Position numbers and translations under genes: made by a program
Notes under the pieces: generated by a model
What the model was told of the DNA's origin: nothing
Databases searched by the model: none
What the model saw: the letters and a program-made list of their open reading frames with translations, nothing else
Source: Merdivivens faecigallinarum
GTDB taxonomy: Bacteria; Bacteroidota; Bacteroidia; Bacteroidales; UBA932
DNA: 31,852 bases
Assembly (NCBI GenBank): GCA_017695055.1
Contig: JADILY010000080.1
Coordinates: forward strand, 1-31,852
Reading direction: 5' to 3'
Part shown: positions 1-7,582 of the stretch, in pieces
Layout of the letters: every line of letters starts with the position of its first letter
How positions within the stretch are numbered: the stretch's first letter is position 1

Positions 1-2074
1 CCAGTTCCCCACGGCGGCGGTTGCTCTCATCGCTCACATAGCCTATAAGCCCGGCAAGGGTTATCAGAAGCAGTATCAGCACACCGGCCAAAGCGGTATT
101 GCGATACCTCAGCACCGGCATATAAGAGTCCCTGACCACCATCGGAAGCACATGGACGGTATTGTCCTTGTCCGGATATACCTTGTCGGCGACATCCTTG
201 ACTGCGGCAAGGTTTTCAGGCGTGATTTCCGTAACCTTGATATTGATGATTTCCGTAGGGTTGGGATAATAAGTCACAATCTGCCCGCGTCTGTCCTGCC
301 AGAGTCCGTTGCCCACGGTGATGTGCCTGAAGACCCCGGTTATCCTGCAAGTCCCGTGCTCGCTGATATTCACCGTCCGGCCGAGTATGTCCTCCCATCC
401 GGTAATCCGCCTTATCTGTTCCGCAAGGTTTTCATCCACCATCACATCTTCCGGGACGGATGCCGATGCGGAAAAATCCTCACCCTCCAATATGTCCACG
501 CCCATTATCCCGAACCAGCCGGAAGTGGCATAATACAAATCCGAAATGTTGATTATAGCATCCTCATACCCCGGTATGGTTATATTGTTCCCGTAGCCCA
601 TGTTCAAAGGTACAGGCCCTCCGGCTACAGCCTCCACACAGGTAAGACTGCCGAGTTCCGACATCAGGACGGCCGAACGCCCCTGTCCGTAACTGTCCCC
701 GAAAGGCATCTGCACATATACTATGTCCTCGGTATCGTAACCTAAATCCTCTTTGTTGAGATGCCTGTATTGCAAGGTTATAACTATCAGCAGCGACATC
801 ACGGCAGCCATCAGCACGAACTCGAAGAAAAGTATCGCCTGCTTCCACACCGCCTTCTGCTCCTTCACCATGCGGAAAGCCATGTTGAGCGGCACATTGG
901 CATAAATCATCCCCGGTATCACGCTGCAAAGCAGTATCACCCCCAACACTACCGCCACTAAGACCGCGATGGTCGAAGGATCCGCCATGGAGCTTACCGG
1001 CAGCGACATCAGGGCCTCTATCTGCGGCATGAAGGAAAACACAAGCAGGGCGCCGAGCAGCAGGGATACGATTATGTCCGCCGACACCTCTTTCATCATC
1101 AGCGATACTATGTTGCCTTTCCCGGCACCGAAACATTTGCGCATCGCCATGCCCTTGGAACGGTCTATATAGGAGGAAATCATCACGAGGATGTAGTTCA
1201 GCGTGCCCACAAGCACCAAGACTATCCCCAAAAGCAATATCACGAGCCTTGTGGAACGAAGCGAACTGTCCGAAAGGTGCAGGTCCTTCAAAGGGGTCAC
1301 GGCGTATGTAAAATCGATGCCGGCATCGAGCAGTTCCTGATATTCCGGAATCCTTTTCTCCAAAGACAATATCAACTCGTTCAGCTCATCGGGAGAAGCC
1401 CCGTCACGGAGCTTCACGACACCCATGTAACGGTCATTGCCAAGAAGGTTCATGGAGCCGTCCCACATTATCAATGAAATTGACGGCAGGGAAATCATGA
1501 TATCGAAACGCGCCGAAGTGGTAAGAGGAAAATCCTCATATATTCCCTTGACAGTAAATTTCAAGTCGGGCATTTCGTCCCACCAGATCTGTTTTCCCAC
1601 CAAATCTCCTCCCGCCCTTTCGTTGAAGGAGCGACTGACCATCGCGCTGCCGATCTCGGTCAGAATCTGCTTCGGGTCGCCGGCCAATATGTCCGTATCG
1701 AAAATATCGAACCAGTATTCATCCGACAGGGCAGCTTCGGAAGCCTCCACCGGCTCGTCCCGCCCTTCCGCAAAGACCTTGATGCCGCTTCCCCAGCCTG
1801 TCAGGGTCAGGCGCGAAGCCACCTCCACATCGGGAGAATAGGTCTTCAACAACGGGGCAACGCCTCCGGACACATTCGAACCAAGAGTCGGTTCCTCGCC
1901 CTCGCCTTCCGAGTATTTGGATACGATGGCATATACCCTGTCCGAATCGGTCATCCATCTGTCGTACCGACCGTCCAGCCAGAACTTCGCAAGCAGCACA
2001 AGCCCGGCTGTGAGCCCGATTGTCAGGGATACGATCTTGACGGCCTTTTTGAATATTTTATTGCCTGTAATCAT
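1..2074 (-). CDS. FtsX/MacB-type ABC transporter permease, 3' end cut by window
   Basis: Inner-membrane permease of an FtsX/MacB-type ABC exporter, which normally couples a separate ATPase to a periplasmic adaptor and an outer-membrane channel. Reading the minus strand from the ATG at 2074 gives about 691 open residues beginning MITGNKIFKKAVKIVSLTIG. A membrane segment lies near residues 12-27, followed by a large periplasmic domain and then several membrane segments, including one rich in LVILLLGIVLVLVGTL and another at ILFFEFVLMAAVMSLL. After a second periplasmic domain a further segment ends in SDESNRRRGEL, just before the conserved cytoplasmic stretch usually continuing as an AIRKINGA-like motif. 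The last roughly 100 residues lie outside the window. It follows the HlyD gene by 40 nt and the TolC gene beyond that. No ATPase gene of this operon is visible; it probably lies further downstream. Substrate unknown. Confidence 0.88.
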   Translation of the reverse strand, partial: MITGNKIFKKAVKIVSLTIGLTAGLVLLAKFWLDGRYDRWMTDSDRVYAIVSKYSEGEGEEPTLGSNVSGGVAPLLKTYSPDVEVASRLTLTGWGSGIKVFAEGRDEPVEASEAALSDEYWFDIFDTDILAGDPKQILTEIGSAMVSRSFNERAGGDLVGKQIWWDEMPDLKFTVKGIYEDFPLTTSARFDIMISLPSISLIMWDGSMNLLGNDRYMGVVKLRDGASPDELNELILSLEKRIPEYQELLDAGIDFTYAVTPLKDLHLSDSSLRSTRLVILLLGIVLVLVGTLNYILVMISSYIDRSKGMAMRKCFGAGKGNIVSLMMKEVSADIIVSLLLGALLVFSFMPQIEALMSLPVSSMADPSTIAVLVAVVLGVILLCSVIPGMIYANVPLNMAFRMVKEQKAVWKQAILFFEFVLMAAVMSLLIVITLQYRHLNKEDLGYDTEDIVYVQMPFGDSYGQGRSAVLMSELGSLTCVEAVAGGPVPLNMGYGNNITIPGYEDAIINISDLYYATSGWFGIMGVDILEGEDFSASASVPEDVMVDENLAEQIRRITGWEDILGRTVNISEHGTCRITGVFRHITVGNGLWQDRRGQIVTYYPNPTEIINIKVTEITPENLAAVKDVADKVYPDKDNTVHVLPMVVRDSYMPVLRYRNTALAGVLILLLITLAGLIGYVSDESNRRRGEL

Positions 2075-2114
2075 AGGTTTTCAGTCAATTTTTCAATTTG
2101 GAAAATTTTCATTC

Positions 2115-3371
2115 TTAAAAAATCAGCCTCTCGGCATCGCCGAAGGAATCATAACCCGAAACCACCACCTTTTCACCAGGTTCAAGCCCTTCGAGCACCT
2201 CATAATACTGAGGGTTCTGACGGCCTATCCTGATTTCACGGCGCACGGCCTGAGTACCGTCCTCTGTCAGGACATATATCCACGCCCCTCCTGTTTTCTG
2301 GAAAAACGTGCCTTTGGAAATGATTATGGCCTCCTCGGGCTGGCCGAGTTCGAGATTGAGATAATAGGTCTGGCCTGTACGGATGTTGTCGGGCCGCTCG
2401 CCAACCAATTTGAAGTCCGCCTGGAATTTTCCTTCACGCACCTCGGGATATACCTTGCGCACCTGCGCGTTATAAGTCACTCCCTGACGCTCGAATGTCG
2501 CACTCAAACCGTTTATCACGCGGTCGATATAGTGCTCGTCTATCTGGGCGACTATCTTGTAATTCGAAAGGTCGTTTATCTGGCCTATTTTCTCCCCGGT
2601 CGCCACGGACTGGCCGAGCACAAGGTCGAGAAGCCCGAGTTCGCCGTCGATGTTGGCCTTGATGTTGAGGTTGTCTATCCTCTGGCGGATGAGTTCCATG
2701 TTGCGGCGCATGCTTTCAAGGGAGTTTTCCAACTGTTCGATTTCGACAGAACGGTAAAGCGAATCCTGTATCTGGCGTTCTTCGATAAGTGTCTTCTGCG
2801 AAAGAGAAAGTTCATAATCTTCCTTTGATTTAAGCCATTCTTCATGCGATATCAGACCTTCTCTGTAAAGTTTGTCGTTCTGTTCGAAAAGCCTCCTGTT
2901 GCGGTTCACCTGCATAGAGAACTCGTTGCGCTCGCGCTGGAGTTCGAGTTTCTGCTGTTCCATGGAAATCATGGTGTTGCGGAGTATGTTTTCCTTCTCG
3001 GCCAACTGGGCTTCGCTGTCGAGTATCGAAAGCGTAAGGTTGTTGTTGCTCAGGACCGCTATCACATCCCCGCGTTTCACCTGACTGCCTTCTTCAAGCC
3101 TTATTTCCTCCACTATGCCTCCTTCGAGCGGGGTCACCTGGATGGTCGTAATCGGCTGCACCTGCCCGTTCAGACGGATATAGTCATGGAACTGGTCCTG
3201 CCTGACCTCGACTATGTTAAGCATGTCCTTGTCCGCCCTGTACGCTGAACTGTTGTCCCTGAATATCAGCCACAGTACGAATACAAGGAACATGGCCCCT
3301 GCTAAATAAGGTATGTTTTTCTTCCTGAAAACGGCCTTCAGGCCTTTCTTTTTCTCTAACTCGCGATCCAT
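2115..3371 (-). CDS. HlyD-family periplasmic adaptor of an efflux system
   Basis: Membrane-fusion protein bridging an inner-membrane transporter to a TolC-type channel. The 418-residue product has a short basic cytoplasmic N-terminus, one membrane anchor (about 20-39, IPYLAGAMFLVFVLWLIF), then the first half of a lipoyl-like domain (about 75-110, with EGGIVEEIRLEEGSQVKRGD). A long charged coiled-coil hairpin rich in E, Q and R follows (about 115-245). Beta-barrel and membrane-proximal domains complete it, ending in a GEKVVVSGYDSFGDAERL tail. Length and order fit MacA/HlyD proteins paired with FtsX-type permeases. It sits 39 nt after the TolC gene and 40 nt before the permease. No strong Shine-Dalgarno is visible, which is common in Bacteroidetes. 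Confidence 0.9.
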   Translation of the reverse strand: MDRELEKKKGLKAVFRKKNIPYLAGAMFLVFVLWLIFRDNSSAYRADKDMLNIVEVRQDQFHDYIRLNGQVQPITTIQVTPLEGGIVEEIRLEEGSQVKRGDVIAVLSNNNLTLSILDSEAQLAEKENILRNTMISMEQQKLELQRERNEFSMQVNRNRRLFEQNDKLYREGLISHEEWLKSKEDYELSLSQKTLIEERQIQDSLYRSVEIEQLENSLESMRRNMELIRQRIDNLNIKANIDGELGLLDLVLGQSVATGEKIGQINDLSNYKIVAQIDEHYIDRVINGLSATFERQGVTYNAQVRKVYPEVREGKFQADFKLVGERPDNIRTGQTYYLNLELGQPEEAIIISKGTFFQKTGGAWIYVLTEDGTQAVRREIRIGRQNPQYYEVLEGLEPGEKVVVSGYDSFGDAERLIF

Positions 3372-3410
3372 ATTATTTTTTACTTTAATATTATTCCTGT
3401 TATTTTGATA

Positions 3411-4808
3411 TTATTCCTGATTCAACTGGTCGGCATAAGGGATGCCGCTGTAATATTTCACCACCATGCTTTTGATATTGTATTGGTAAAGCGCGTTCAG
3501 AAGCGTGGCCTGGGCCTCAAGGAGCAGATTGGTGTTCGTTTGCAGTTCTATGGCCGAAATCATCCCGTTGGCAAAACGTTTTTCGCTCTGACGGTGTGAA
3601 ATCTCACGTGCTTCCAGACGTTTCTGCGCCGACAGCCATTCTTCCGCGGCACCTTCCATGTCCGCAATCGCCCTCGTCACCTCGGATTCGATTTCGAGCA
3701 TCTTTGACTCGTACTCCCACTTGGCCTTGCGGTAGGCATTGCGCTTGCGCCCTATCTCGGACTGCTGGTAAAGTCCGTTGAACACCGGAATCGAGATGGA
3801 AAGCCCTACATACTGTCCCTGAAGGTTTTTCATCTGTGTCCAGAACGGGGAGTTGGCCGAGCCGGCCCCTGCCAAGGCGTTATAACCGGTAGAATACCCG
3901 CCGCTAAGGCTTATGGACGGAAGCAACGACCATTTTGCCGAATTGAACGATGCCTTGGCCGTCCTGATATTGTACTCGGCTATCCTCGCCGACGGAAGCC
4001 TGTCCTTTGCCGTCGAAACTATGCTTTCCTTGTCGGCGATGAGTTTCAGAGAGGCATCGTCTTCCGTTTCCGTATCGATTGCCAAAGGCTCGGAATACGG
4101 GTACTGCATCGATTCGCGGAGGGTTATATAACTGCTTTCAAGGGCATTGCGCTGTCTGATAAGATTGAAGGAATATTCGGCCACCTCGGCTTCGATGTCC
4201 GACTTGTCAGCAAGGCTTTTGCGGCCGAGTTCGTATTCCCTCGTCACGAGTTCCAGATTGGCCTGCGAGGCTTCGAGCTGCGACCGGGTAAGGGCAAGCA
4301 TCTTTTCGTTGTAAAGTACATTGTAATACGCCTGGATTACCGCAAGTGCTATCTCGTCCTTGAGTTGCTGTGTTTCCTCGTAACCGAGGGCCCGTGCGGT
4401 CTTGGCTATCTTGTAGTTGTTCACTGTCTTGAATCCGTTGAAAACATACATGCCGCCGCTTACGCCATACGAATTGCTGAAACTCGTGGTAGTAGTATAG
4501 ATGTTTGTTTCAGGGTCGATGTTTCGTCCGAAACTTGCCTGCCCTCCTATGGAAGCGGAAATCGACGGCAGAAAACTAAGGTATGCATCCCTTTCGTCGA
4601 GCCGCCTGTCATCGTTGGCAAGCTGCTGTATCATCATCTTATAGGAATGCTCCATCGCATAATCCACGCATTCCTTCAAATCCATCTTCACCGTCATTTC
4701 CGGCTGGCCGGCACAAGATACGGAATCGGCGCCCTTCCCTGCTACGGAAAAGGCACCGCCCAATATCATTATCAACAGTATGAAAAAAGTTTTCTTAACA
4801 GTATCCAT
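3411..4808 (-). CDS. TolC-family outer-membrane efflux protein
   Basis: Outer-membrane channel of a tripartite exporter. I chose the ATG at 4808, which gives MDTVKKTFFILLIMILGGAF, a classic signal peptide cleaved near FSVAG. A TTG seven codons upstream (4829) is also open, but only the ATG has a GGAG (4820-4823) upstream, 11 nt away. The 465-residue product shows the two-fold repeated long helical pattern of OEP domains: one repeat around AVIQAYYNVLYNEKMLALTR and a second around RAIADMEGAAEEWLSAQKR. It ends in a short acidic tail. It is the first gene of a three-gene minus-strand operon with HlyD and FtsX-type partners, the arrangement expected for MacAB-TolC-like export. It may be expressed from the sigma-54-like site just upstream. 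Confidence 0.92.
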   Translation of the reverse strand: MDTVKKTFFILLIMILGGAFSVAGKGADSVSCAGQPEMTVKMDLKECVDYAMEHSYKMMIQQLANDDRRLDERDAYLSFLPSISASIGGQASFGRNIDPETNIYTTTTSFSNSYGVSGGMYVFNGFKTVNNYKIAKTARALGYEETQQLKDEIALAVIQAYYNVLYNEKMLALTRSQLEASQANLELVTREYELGRKSLADKSDIEAEVAEYSFNLIRQRNALESSYITLRESMQYPYSEPLAIDTETEDDASLKLIADKESIVSTAKDRLPSARIAEYNIRTAKASFNSAKWSLLPSISLSGGYSTGYNALAGAGSANSPFWTQMKNLQGQYVGLSISIPVFNGLYQQSEIGRKRNAYRKAKWEYESKMLEIESEVTRAIADMEGAAEEWLSAQKRLEAREISHRQSEKRFANGMISAIELQTNTNLLLEAQATLLNALYQYNIKSMVVKYYSGIPYADQLNQE

Positions 4809-4832
4809 AATATTCAAATCTCCGGCCAAAAA

Positions 4833-4851
4833 AGAAACACAGTACGTGCCA
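4833..4851 (-). promoter_or_regulatory. Possible sigma-54 promoter of the tolC operon
   Basis: On the minus strand TTTGGCACG is an exact -24 box (TGGCACG at 4851-4845). After the required spacing the -12 position reads GTGTT, a 3/5 match to TTGCW that lacks the usual C. The predicted start lies near 4825, about 17 nt before the tolC ATG and very close to the GGAG. Two imperfect dyads further upstream (TTGACA-N4-TGTAAA at 4915-4930; TGACGG-N9-CCGTTA at 4937-4957) could be activator sites. An NtrC-type activator is encoded about 3 kb away. The weak -12 box keeps this tentative. Confidence 0.4.
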
Positions 4852-4886
4852 AACTATATAATGCTCTGATTCTGTGAGAAATGAAT

Positions 4887-4894
4887 GGGGGGGG
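4887..4894. repeat. G8 homopolymer tract in the tolC upstream region
   Basis: Eight consecutive G on the plus strand (C8 on the minus strand) lie 79-86 nt upstream of the tolC start and about 36 bp upstream of the sigma-54-like -24 box. A run of seven A follows at about 4907-4913. Homopolymers of this length are prone to slipped-strand length change. The 188-nt gap 4809-4996 otherwise holds only the possible promoter and dyads. Confidence 0.9.
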
Positions 4895-4996
4895 CAGATT
4901 TTATGTAAAAAAATTTGACAGTAGTGTAAAGAAAATTGACGGTTCGGGAGGCCGTTATTCCAAAATTTATTGCGAATATTGCAATCAGATTCAAAA

Positions 4997-5248
4997 ATGA
5001 CGAAAATGCACGCAACAATAATAAAGGCACAGGATTTATTCGATGCCGGCACAGCAAAGCGCGCCGGGCAGATGTGGGGGGAAGCCATCAACCTGTACAT
5101 GGACTGCATCCACACCCTTGACGGCTTCATCTCCGAGATTGAAGAAGAACAGGACGAAGCATTCAGGCTTAGGGAGAAAGCCTCTGCGGCCATCGAGTTC
5201 ATCGATGACATCAGGAGCTTCGTAAACACCGACCTGATGAATCCGTAA
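4997..5248 (+). CDS. Small hypothetical protein, helical and acidic
   Basis: An 83-residue frame from the ATG at 4997 (MTKMHATIIKAQDLFDAGTA). A second ATG three codons later (5006) is an alternative. I do not recognise the family. The product looks like a soluble alpha-helical protein: no signal peptide, no membrane segment, a strongly acidic middle (SEIEEEQDEAF) and a hydrophobic C-terminal helix (AAIEFIDDIRSFV), which might favour dimer or partner binding. No clear Shine-Dalgarno or Bacteroidetes promoter precedes it. Its stop codon is followed after 2 nt by the first copy of the RAYT1-associated repeat, so the repeat abuts this gene without disrupting it. The reading frame looks natural in codon use, but chance cannot be excluded. 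Confidence 0.55.
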   Translation: MTKMHATIIKAQDLFDAGTAKRAGQMWGEAINLYMDCIHTLDGFISEIEEEQDEAFRLREKASAAIEFIDDIRSFVNTDLMNP

Positions 5249-5250
5249 CA

Positions 5251-5312
5251 ACCACCGCGCACATGAACCCTTGTCAGAGGCACTTCTGAGGGCGATGTGT
5301 GTGCTCGGTGGT
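5251..5312. repeat. 62-bp REP-like palindrome, left copy
   Basis: Identical base for base to 6186-6247. The fold is nested: outer arms ACCACCG / CGGTGGT, middle arms GCACAT / ATGTGTG, and an inner stem CCC..TCAGA / TCTGAGGG around a GGCACT loop. Within this copy the minus strand encodes the last residues of RAYT1 (about TEHTHRPQKCL and the stop), so the repeat is partly coding. Confidence 0.92.
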
Positions 5313-6134
5313 ACCGACAACACGTAACAACTGCTTCACGTTAGAAATATTATAACGATATTTCAACTCATTTATCACATTTTCCCTCCGACTGGCAGGC
5401 AACTCCATGAAATCCTTGACACCTTCTTTGGCCAAAATAGCCGACAGACCTTCTGCTATGATATGGTCAGGCAATACTGGCTTGGGAACAAGTGTTTCAC
5501 CACCTTCCACCACATTTTCAACCCTACGCATAAGATAATGGTAATAACTGCCCTCATTGCAGTAAAGCCGTTCCACATCGATTTTTGAGATATAATTAGC
5601 TGGAATAATTATCCCATCCTTATCAAACAAATATCCTGGAGGCAACTTTTGCCTTGTCTTGAATAATTCCCTATACTGTCTTGTCCCCAATTCACCGACA
5701 TTGCGTAAATCGCACGGAAGACTGCTAAAATAGCACCCTGAAGAACTCCATGGATATTTCATCGGATGTGGGACAATTCCTGCCATGAAAGGATTGCGCA
5801 GACAATAGGCAATCGTTACTTTAAGATGATAATAATCACCGATTTCCTTAAAACCGGATTTGGCATAATGCAATGGCTTGGCTTTCTTATACTTGTTAGC
5901 CAGATGGATTGAAACCAATTTTTTAAAACATATTGCAAAATCCTCCACATCACCAAGAATCCCCTTCAAGACGAAATGCACATGATTGTCCATCAGACAG
6001 AACGCCATAATTGAAACCGACCGACATGCCTGAGCGGAAAAGGCGATGGCGTTCATCCCCCTCATAAAATCTTCGGCATCCCTGAAAATCAACGATTGAT
6101 ACCGCCCGTCAGTAAAAAAATGATAATAACCCAT
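5274..6134 (-). CDS. REP-associated tyrosine transposase-like protein (RAYT1)
   Basis: Y1 (IS200-like HUH) transposase-domain protein of 286 residues, expected to cut and join single-stranded DNA at REP hairpins. I chose the ATG at 6134 because GAGGAGG lies 6-7 nt upstream. An open frame extends to a GTG at 6218 inside the repeat, but it has no ribosome site. Visible motifs: MGYYHFFTDGRYQSLIF at the start, the metal-binding HUH motif in CLMDNHVHFVLKG, and the catalytic-tyrosine region IAYCLRNPF followed by YPWSS. The C-terminal part is helical and less conserved, with a RYNISNVKQLLRVVG helix-turn-helix-like tail. The final residues are encoded inside the left 62-bp repeat. It lies downstream of the kinase gene on the same strand, separated by the right repeat, and has its own likely promoter. 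It resembles RAYT2 in the window only at family level. Confidence 0.9.
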   Translation of the reverse strand: MGYYHFFTDGRYQSLIFRDAEDFMRGMNAIAFSAQACRSVSIMAFCLMDNHVHFVLKGILGDVEDFAICFKKLVSIHLANKYKKAKPLHYAKSGFKEIGDYYHLKVTIAYCLRNPFMAGIVPHPMKYPWSSSGCYFSSLPCDLRNVGELGTRQYRELFKTRQKLPPGYLFDKDGIIIPANYISKIDVERLYCNEGSYYHYLMRRVENVVEGGETLVPKPVLPDHIIAEGLSAILAKEGVKDFMELPASRRENVINELKYRYNISNVKQLLRVVGTTEHTHRPQKCL

Positions 6135-6163
6135 AAATTTCCTCCTCGACCGTCCCTGCACTG

Positions 6164-6171
6164 CAAAGGTA
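6164..6171 (-). promoter_or_regulatory. Bacteroidetes -7 box for RAYT1
   Basis: The minus strand reads TACCTTTG, a perfect TAnnTTTG -7 element, about 30 nt before the chosen ATG at 6134. The start would fall near 6157, leaving a short leader containing GAGGAGG. No TTTG is found at the -33 spacing; that position falls in the palindromic repeat. Confidence 0.5.
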
Positions 6172-6185
6172 TTGAAAAAATCGAT

Positions 6186-6247
6186 ACCACCGCGCACATG
6201 AACCCTTGTCAGAGGCACTTCTGAGGGCGATGTGTGTGCTCGGTGGT
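6186..6247. repeat. 62-bp REP-like palindrome, right copy
   Basis: Exact copy of 5251-5312 in the same orientation, lying upstream of RAYT1 and immediately beyond the histidine kinase stop codon. The same nested dyads are present. As a hairpin at the 3' end of the kinase message it could also stabilise or terminate that transcript, though no T-run follows. Confidence 0.92.
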
Positions 6248-6248
6248 C

Positions 6249-7577
6249 CTACCCGAACACCAAGGCAAATACCGTCGACGAGGCATTCGACCTGACGAGC
6301 CTGATGGAGCCGTTGTGGCGGAGCATTATCTGGCGGGCAAGGCTGAGACCGATGCCCGTTCCTTTCTTCTTGGTGGTAAAGAACGGGACGAATATCTGCT
6401 CGACACTTTCAGGGGGTATGGGTTTGCCGTTGTCGGCTATCTCGATGATGACATTTTCGGATTTGTCCATACGGCAACGGATATCAATCTTCTTGTCAGC
6501 AGGCGGCTCCTCCATGTCGAAAGACTGTACGGCATTGCGTAGCAGATTGACAATCACCTGTGAAATCATATTCTCATCGGCATGGATCAATATGTCCCTG
6601 TCCTCACTGACGAATGAACATTTCACTCCGGCGGCCGAAATTTCCGGGGAGACGAGGGTAATATCCCTCTCAATCAATTCCGTGACATTGCAGATTTTCT
6701 TTACGGGCTCCGGAATCCTCGTAACCTTGCGGTAGGCCTCGACAAAGGACATGAGGCCCTTCGATGTCGCATTGATTGTACGCAGGCCGTCCGATATCTC
6801 CTTGTCATGGTTTCCGGGCTCGGAAGACAGGGCGTAAAGGGTCTCGCTAATCGACGAAATCGGACTGAGATTGTTCATTATTTCATGGGTGAGCACCCTG
6901 ATAAGCCTGTCCCAGGATTCTGTTTCGCGCACCTCCATCTCCCGCTCTATATCATTGAAGGTAAATATGCGCAGCCTTTCCTGCCGCCCGGAATGAGTTC
7001 CGGTCACCGTCGTCTCGCTTTCCATGACACGGAGCACGACTTCGCGGCTCTCGTTGAAAAACGAAATCCTCGCACTGTCATCCCTGCCTATCGACAGGAA
7101 TTCGCCGCACAGGCCGGGCCTGATATTGTCCAGCTGCCTGAGGTTCATCACTTCCTTGCCGAAAAGCGAAGTAGCTTCCGGATTTGAAAACACGACCGTC
7201 CCGTACTCGTCGACGGCAATCACTCCTGATGTGACATTGTCGAGCATCTTCCCGTAAAACATCTCCTTTTCGCGGATACTTGCCTTTTCGCTGTCGAGCT
7301 TGTGCTTTATCCTGTTGAGAAGCCTGATGAAAAGTTTGTCCCTGCCGCTCCCGGTTTCCTGCAACCTTACCATGAAATCGTTGGCCTCGAAAGCGTCCAG
7401 CATAAAGATAAGCTTGCGCAGATTGCGGAAATACTCGGCATAACAGACGGCCGAAATGACGGCGAGAAATACGACCGCGACACCGCCGAGGGTATAATGG
7501 CCGTTGCAGAACAGCAGGACCGATATGGCGGAAAAAGCTATTACAAGGATTATCAACAGGACGGTACGCAGCCTCAT
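6249..7577 (-). CDS. NtrB-like sensor histidine kinase
   Basis: Membrane sensor kinase of 442 residues, expected to phosphorylate the NtrC-type regulator encoded just upstream. Two N-terminal membrane segments (about 5-23 and 30-48) enclose only a short loop, so a large periplasmic sensor is absent. A HAMP-like linker follows, then a PAS domain (about 108-215, starting near MLDNVTSGVIAVDEYGTVVF). The HisKA phospho-acceptor is H231 in LTHEIMNNLSPIS. The ATPase domain shows an N-box at NLLRNAVQSFD (344-354), DNGKPI (382-387) and GTGIGLSLARQ (406-416). It starts 5 nt after the regulator's stop, so the two are co-transcribed. The HEIMNNL form of the H-box is typical of NtrB/AtoS-type kinases. Signal unknown. 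Confidence 0.93.
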   Translation of the reverse strand: MRLRTVLLIILVIAFSAISVLLFCNGHYTLGGVAVVFLAVISAVCYAEYFRNLRKLIFMLDAFEANDFMVRLQETGSGRDKLFIRLLNRIKHKLDSEKASIREKEMFYGKMLDNVTSGVIAVDEYGTVVFSNPEATSLFGKEVMNLRQLDNIRPGLCGEFLSIGRDDSARISFFNESREVVLRVMESETTVTGTHSGRQERLRIFTFNDIEREMEVRETESWDRLIRVLTHEIMNNLSPISSISETLYALSSEPGNHDKEISDGLRTINATSKGLMSFVEAYRKVTRIPEPVKKICNVTELIERDITLVSPEISAAGVKCSFVSEDRDILIHADENMISQVIVNLLRNAVQSFDMEEPPADKKIDIRCRMDKSENVIIEIADNGKPIPPESVEQIFVPFFTTKKKGTGIGLSLARQIMLRHNGSIRLVRSNASSTVFALVFG

Positions 7578-7582
7578 CGCAC

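Larger units (their letters stand above)
5251..6247. mobile_element. RAYT1 island: transposase-like gene between two 62-bp palindromic repeats
   Basis: A 997-bp unit: two identical 62-bp imperfect palindromes in direct orientation enclose a single Y1-type transposase-like gene. The left end begins 2 nt after the stop of the small plus-strand gene. The right end stops 1 nt before the stop codon triplet of the histidine kinase gene (6249-6251), so the unit fills the space between two intact genes. RAYTs are usually domesticated, single-copy HUH enzymes that mobilise their cognate REP palindromes. I see no obvious target-site duplication. Confidence 0.75.

Noticed and set aside
4850..4858. TATAGTTTG on the minus strand considered as a Bacteroidetes -7 box for tolC
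   Set aside because: It has three instead of two bases between TA and TTTG, and no TTTG at -33; the overlapping TGGCACG is the better signal.
4795..5283. Minus-strand frame of 162 codons over the tolC upstream region and small gene
   Set aside because: Begins inside the 62-bp repeat with a non-ATG start and runs antisense to the small plus-strand gene; sequence is low in conserved features.
6135..6218. Longer N-terminus of RAYT1 beginning in the right 62-bp repeat
   Set aside because: The start would be a GTG without ribosome site, whereas the ATG at 6134 has GAGGAGG at ideal distance and matches the family N-terminus.
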